Source of the DNA: Erythrocercus mccallii
Lineage: Eukaryota > Chordata > Aves > Passeriformes > Dicruridae
Length of the DNA stretch: 64,000 bases
Assembly (NCBI GenBank): GCA_013397435.1
Contig: VZRG01000035.1
Location: 1,192,674 to 1,256,673, forward strand
Direction: 5' to 3'
Part shown: piece by piece, positions 62,480 through 64,000 of the stretch
Layout of the letters: each line of letters opens with the position of its first letter
Position numbering within the stretch: the first letter of the stretch is position 1
The notes under the pieces: model-generated
Told to the model about the DNA's origin: nothing
What the model saw: only the letters and a program-made list of their open reading frames with translations
The model's database searches: none
Position numbers and translations under genes: made by a program

Positions 62480-64000
62480 TAAAACTATCAAAGGGCAGGA
62501 GGCTTCATCATATCCTTTGCCTTGCACATTTAAGCACAATAAGGTTAGACGGATGGATATCCATCCACCCAGCTCTTGAAAACTTTTATGGGGAGAGATC
62601 TTATGGCTTCTCTGGATAACCTGCACTAATGCTACACTGTCTTCCCAGTGGAGTAATTTTTCCTAACATTCACTGTAAACCGCTCAAGCTAAAAACAGAT
62701 CTTTGGTCTTGTTACATCATCTGTCACTACCAAGACAAGCTTGGCTCCATCATCTTTGTAAATGCCCTTCAAATAGCTGCAGACTGTTACTAGCTTACTC
62801 TACACCAGACAAGGCTCACTCCTCTCAGCCTCCCCTTGCAGGTCATGCAGACCATCCTGACAACCATTCACTGAAACATCTGCAGTTTCCTGACATTTAC
62901 TTTTCTAGTGGGTCCAAAAGGAACGTTCTTAGTAGAGGATCCTCAGTGCCAAGGATCGAGCAACAATGATTTCCCATAATCTGCTGGCTATACTCCTAAT
63001 GTAGCACAGCACCAGATTTACTGACAATGATGGCACAATACTGGTTCATATTTAACTTGCTTTCAACCATAATCCCCGGTTCTTTTGAGCAGAGCTGCCA
63101 CTTGGGCCATCAGTTCCCAGCTGTACTGATTCACAGTATTGTTACGCATCAGGTGCACAACTTTGCACATTGTGTTCTACTTCATTAAACTTTTGACGGC
63201 CCAAGCCTTAAGTCTCTCAGGATCCCTTGGGATTTATGTTTTGCCATATGTCATGTCAGCTACTCCCACTAATTTAGTGTAATTAGCAAATATATGTCAT
63301 CATCCAAATTACTATATATTGAAAAATATGGACTCCAGAACCAACCCTTGGCGTACTGCATTCAGTCAGCTGCCAGCTGGATGCTGAGCACTATTGATAA
63401 TAGTCCAGCCGATTTTCAACCCATTAAGCAGCTTGTTCATCCAATCCATACTTCCTTAGACCTCTAAATGTGAATGCAATTGGCAGCATTATTCAAGACC
63501 TTAGTGACCTCAGAAGGTGACACTTCTGTCATTCATACAGACAGACATTTTGCCACAGAATTCAATTGAGTAAGCACACTCCTGTTAAATGCACACTATT
63601 AAGTAGCAAATTCTTGACCATGTACTTACAAACTTAACAGATGTGGAAACAAGCTATGATCCTTCTAGGGATGAAAGTAAGCCTGACTAGTCTATTACTT
63701 TCAGAGTTTTGCTGTAGTTTTTTTTTTTGCAGATGAGCATATGATTAGCCTTTTCCCATAATTTTTCCCATTATCTACTGTTATACATGTAGAAACCCTT
63801 CCTGTTAATCTTCATTAGCCCTAACTCTGCTGGGCTTTGGCTTTTCATTTTTCATCCTTAAATATCTGAGTAATGCTTTCATACTCTTGTTGCTTGTCCA
63901 TGTTTCCATTTCTTATATGCCCTTTTTCTGTGATTTTCTTCATAAAGAAGTCTCTTGTTCAGTCAAGTAGGCTTTTCTGTTCCAAGTCCTGATATTCCTG
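62480..64000 (-). mobile_element. Long, old CR1 LINE fragment (3' part, continues past the window edge)
   Basis: The plus strand carries antisense CR1 text in order. It runs from a GGCTCACTCCTCTCAGCCTC block through AGGTGCACAACTTTGCACAT, CTCAGGATCCCTTGGGATTT, GTGTAATTAGCAAATATATG and CCAACCCTTGGCGTACTGCA to AACCCATTAAGCAGCTTGTT. Near the end, AAGTCTCTTGTTCAGTCAAG matches a part further 5' in the element. It is heavily diverged and lacks an intact reading frame. Confidence 0.8.

Larger units (their letters stand above)
44839..64000 (-). other. EPB41L4B: Intron 1 of EPB41L4B (partial, at least 19 kb)
   Basis: Everything upstream of exon 2 to the window edge appears intronic. No CpG-rich first exon, no initiator ATG matching the family and no other gene's exons are seen. 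It holds CR1 fragments, two LTR fragments and low-complexity tracts, listed separately. Confidence 0.75.

Overview
The window is vertebrate nuclear DNA, almost certainly from a bird. It is AT-rich with large introns. Its interspersed repeats are CR1 LINE 3' fragments, one ending in the CR1-type tail ATTCTATGATTCTG, plus fragments of an LTR family I recognise from bird genomes. There are no operons, CRISPR arrays or other prokaryotic features.

One gene explains all the supported coding sequence: EPB41L4B (EHM2 / Lulu2), a FERM-domain band 4.1 family protein, on the minus strand. Fifteen coding exons, presumed 2 to 16, run from 44838 down to a stop codon at 14356-14358. All have AG/GT boundaries and compatible phases, and they join into 1254 nt (417 codons plus stop). 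The product covers the FERM domain from mid-F1 through F2 and F3, the FERM-adjacent region, a His/Pro-rich linker and the C-terminus of the short mammalian isoform. The first exon, with the start codon and promoter, is not visible and should lie beyond 64000. A 3' UTR of about 1.27 kb runs from 14355 to about 13075 and ends after an AATAAA signal at 13091-13096.

Layout: 1-13070 is downstream sequence (or intron of a longer isoform) with an old CR1 piece and simple repeats. 13075-14503 is the terminal exon. 17475-19100 holds three small exons of 68, 34 and 31 nt. 21137-23447 is a dense cluster of six exons encoding F3, the FERM-adjacent region and the end of F2. 27700-34123 has four short, widely spaced exons. 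34124-44733 is a 10.6 kb intron with two CR1 copies. Exon 2 is at 44734-44838. 44839-64000 is intron 1, with several CR1 pieces and two LTR fragments in opposite orientations.

The most interesting local signal is a perfect 11-bp inverted repeat with a 4-nt loop (21126-21151). It places the exon 12 splice donor inside a predicted pre-mRNA hairpin. I saw no second gene and nothing I would call a new biological system.
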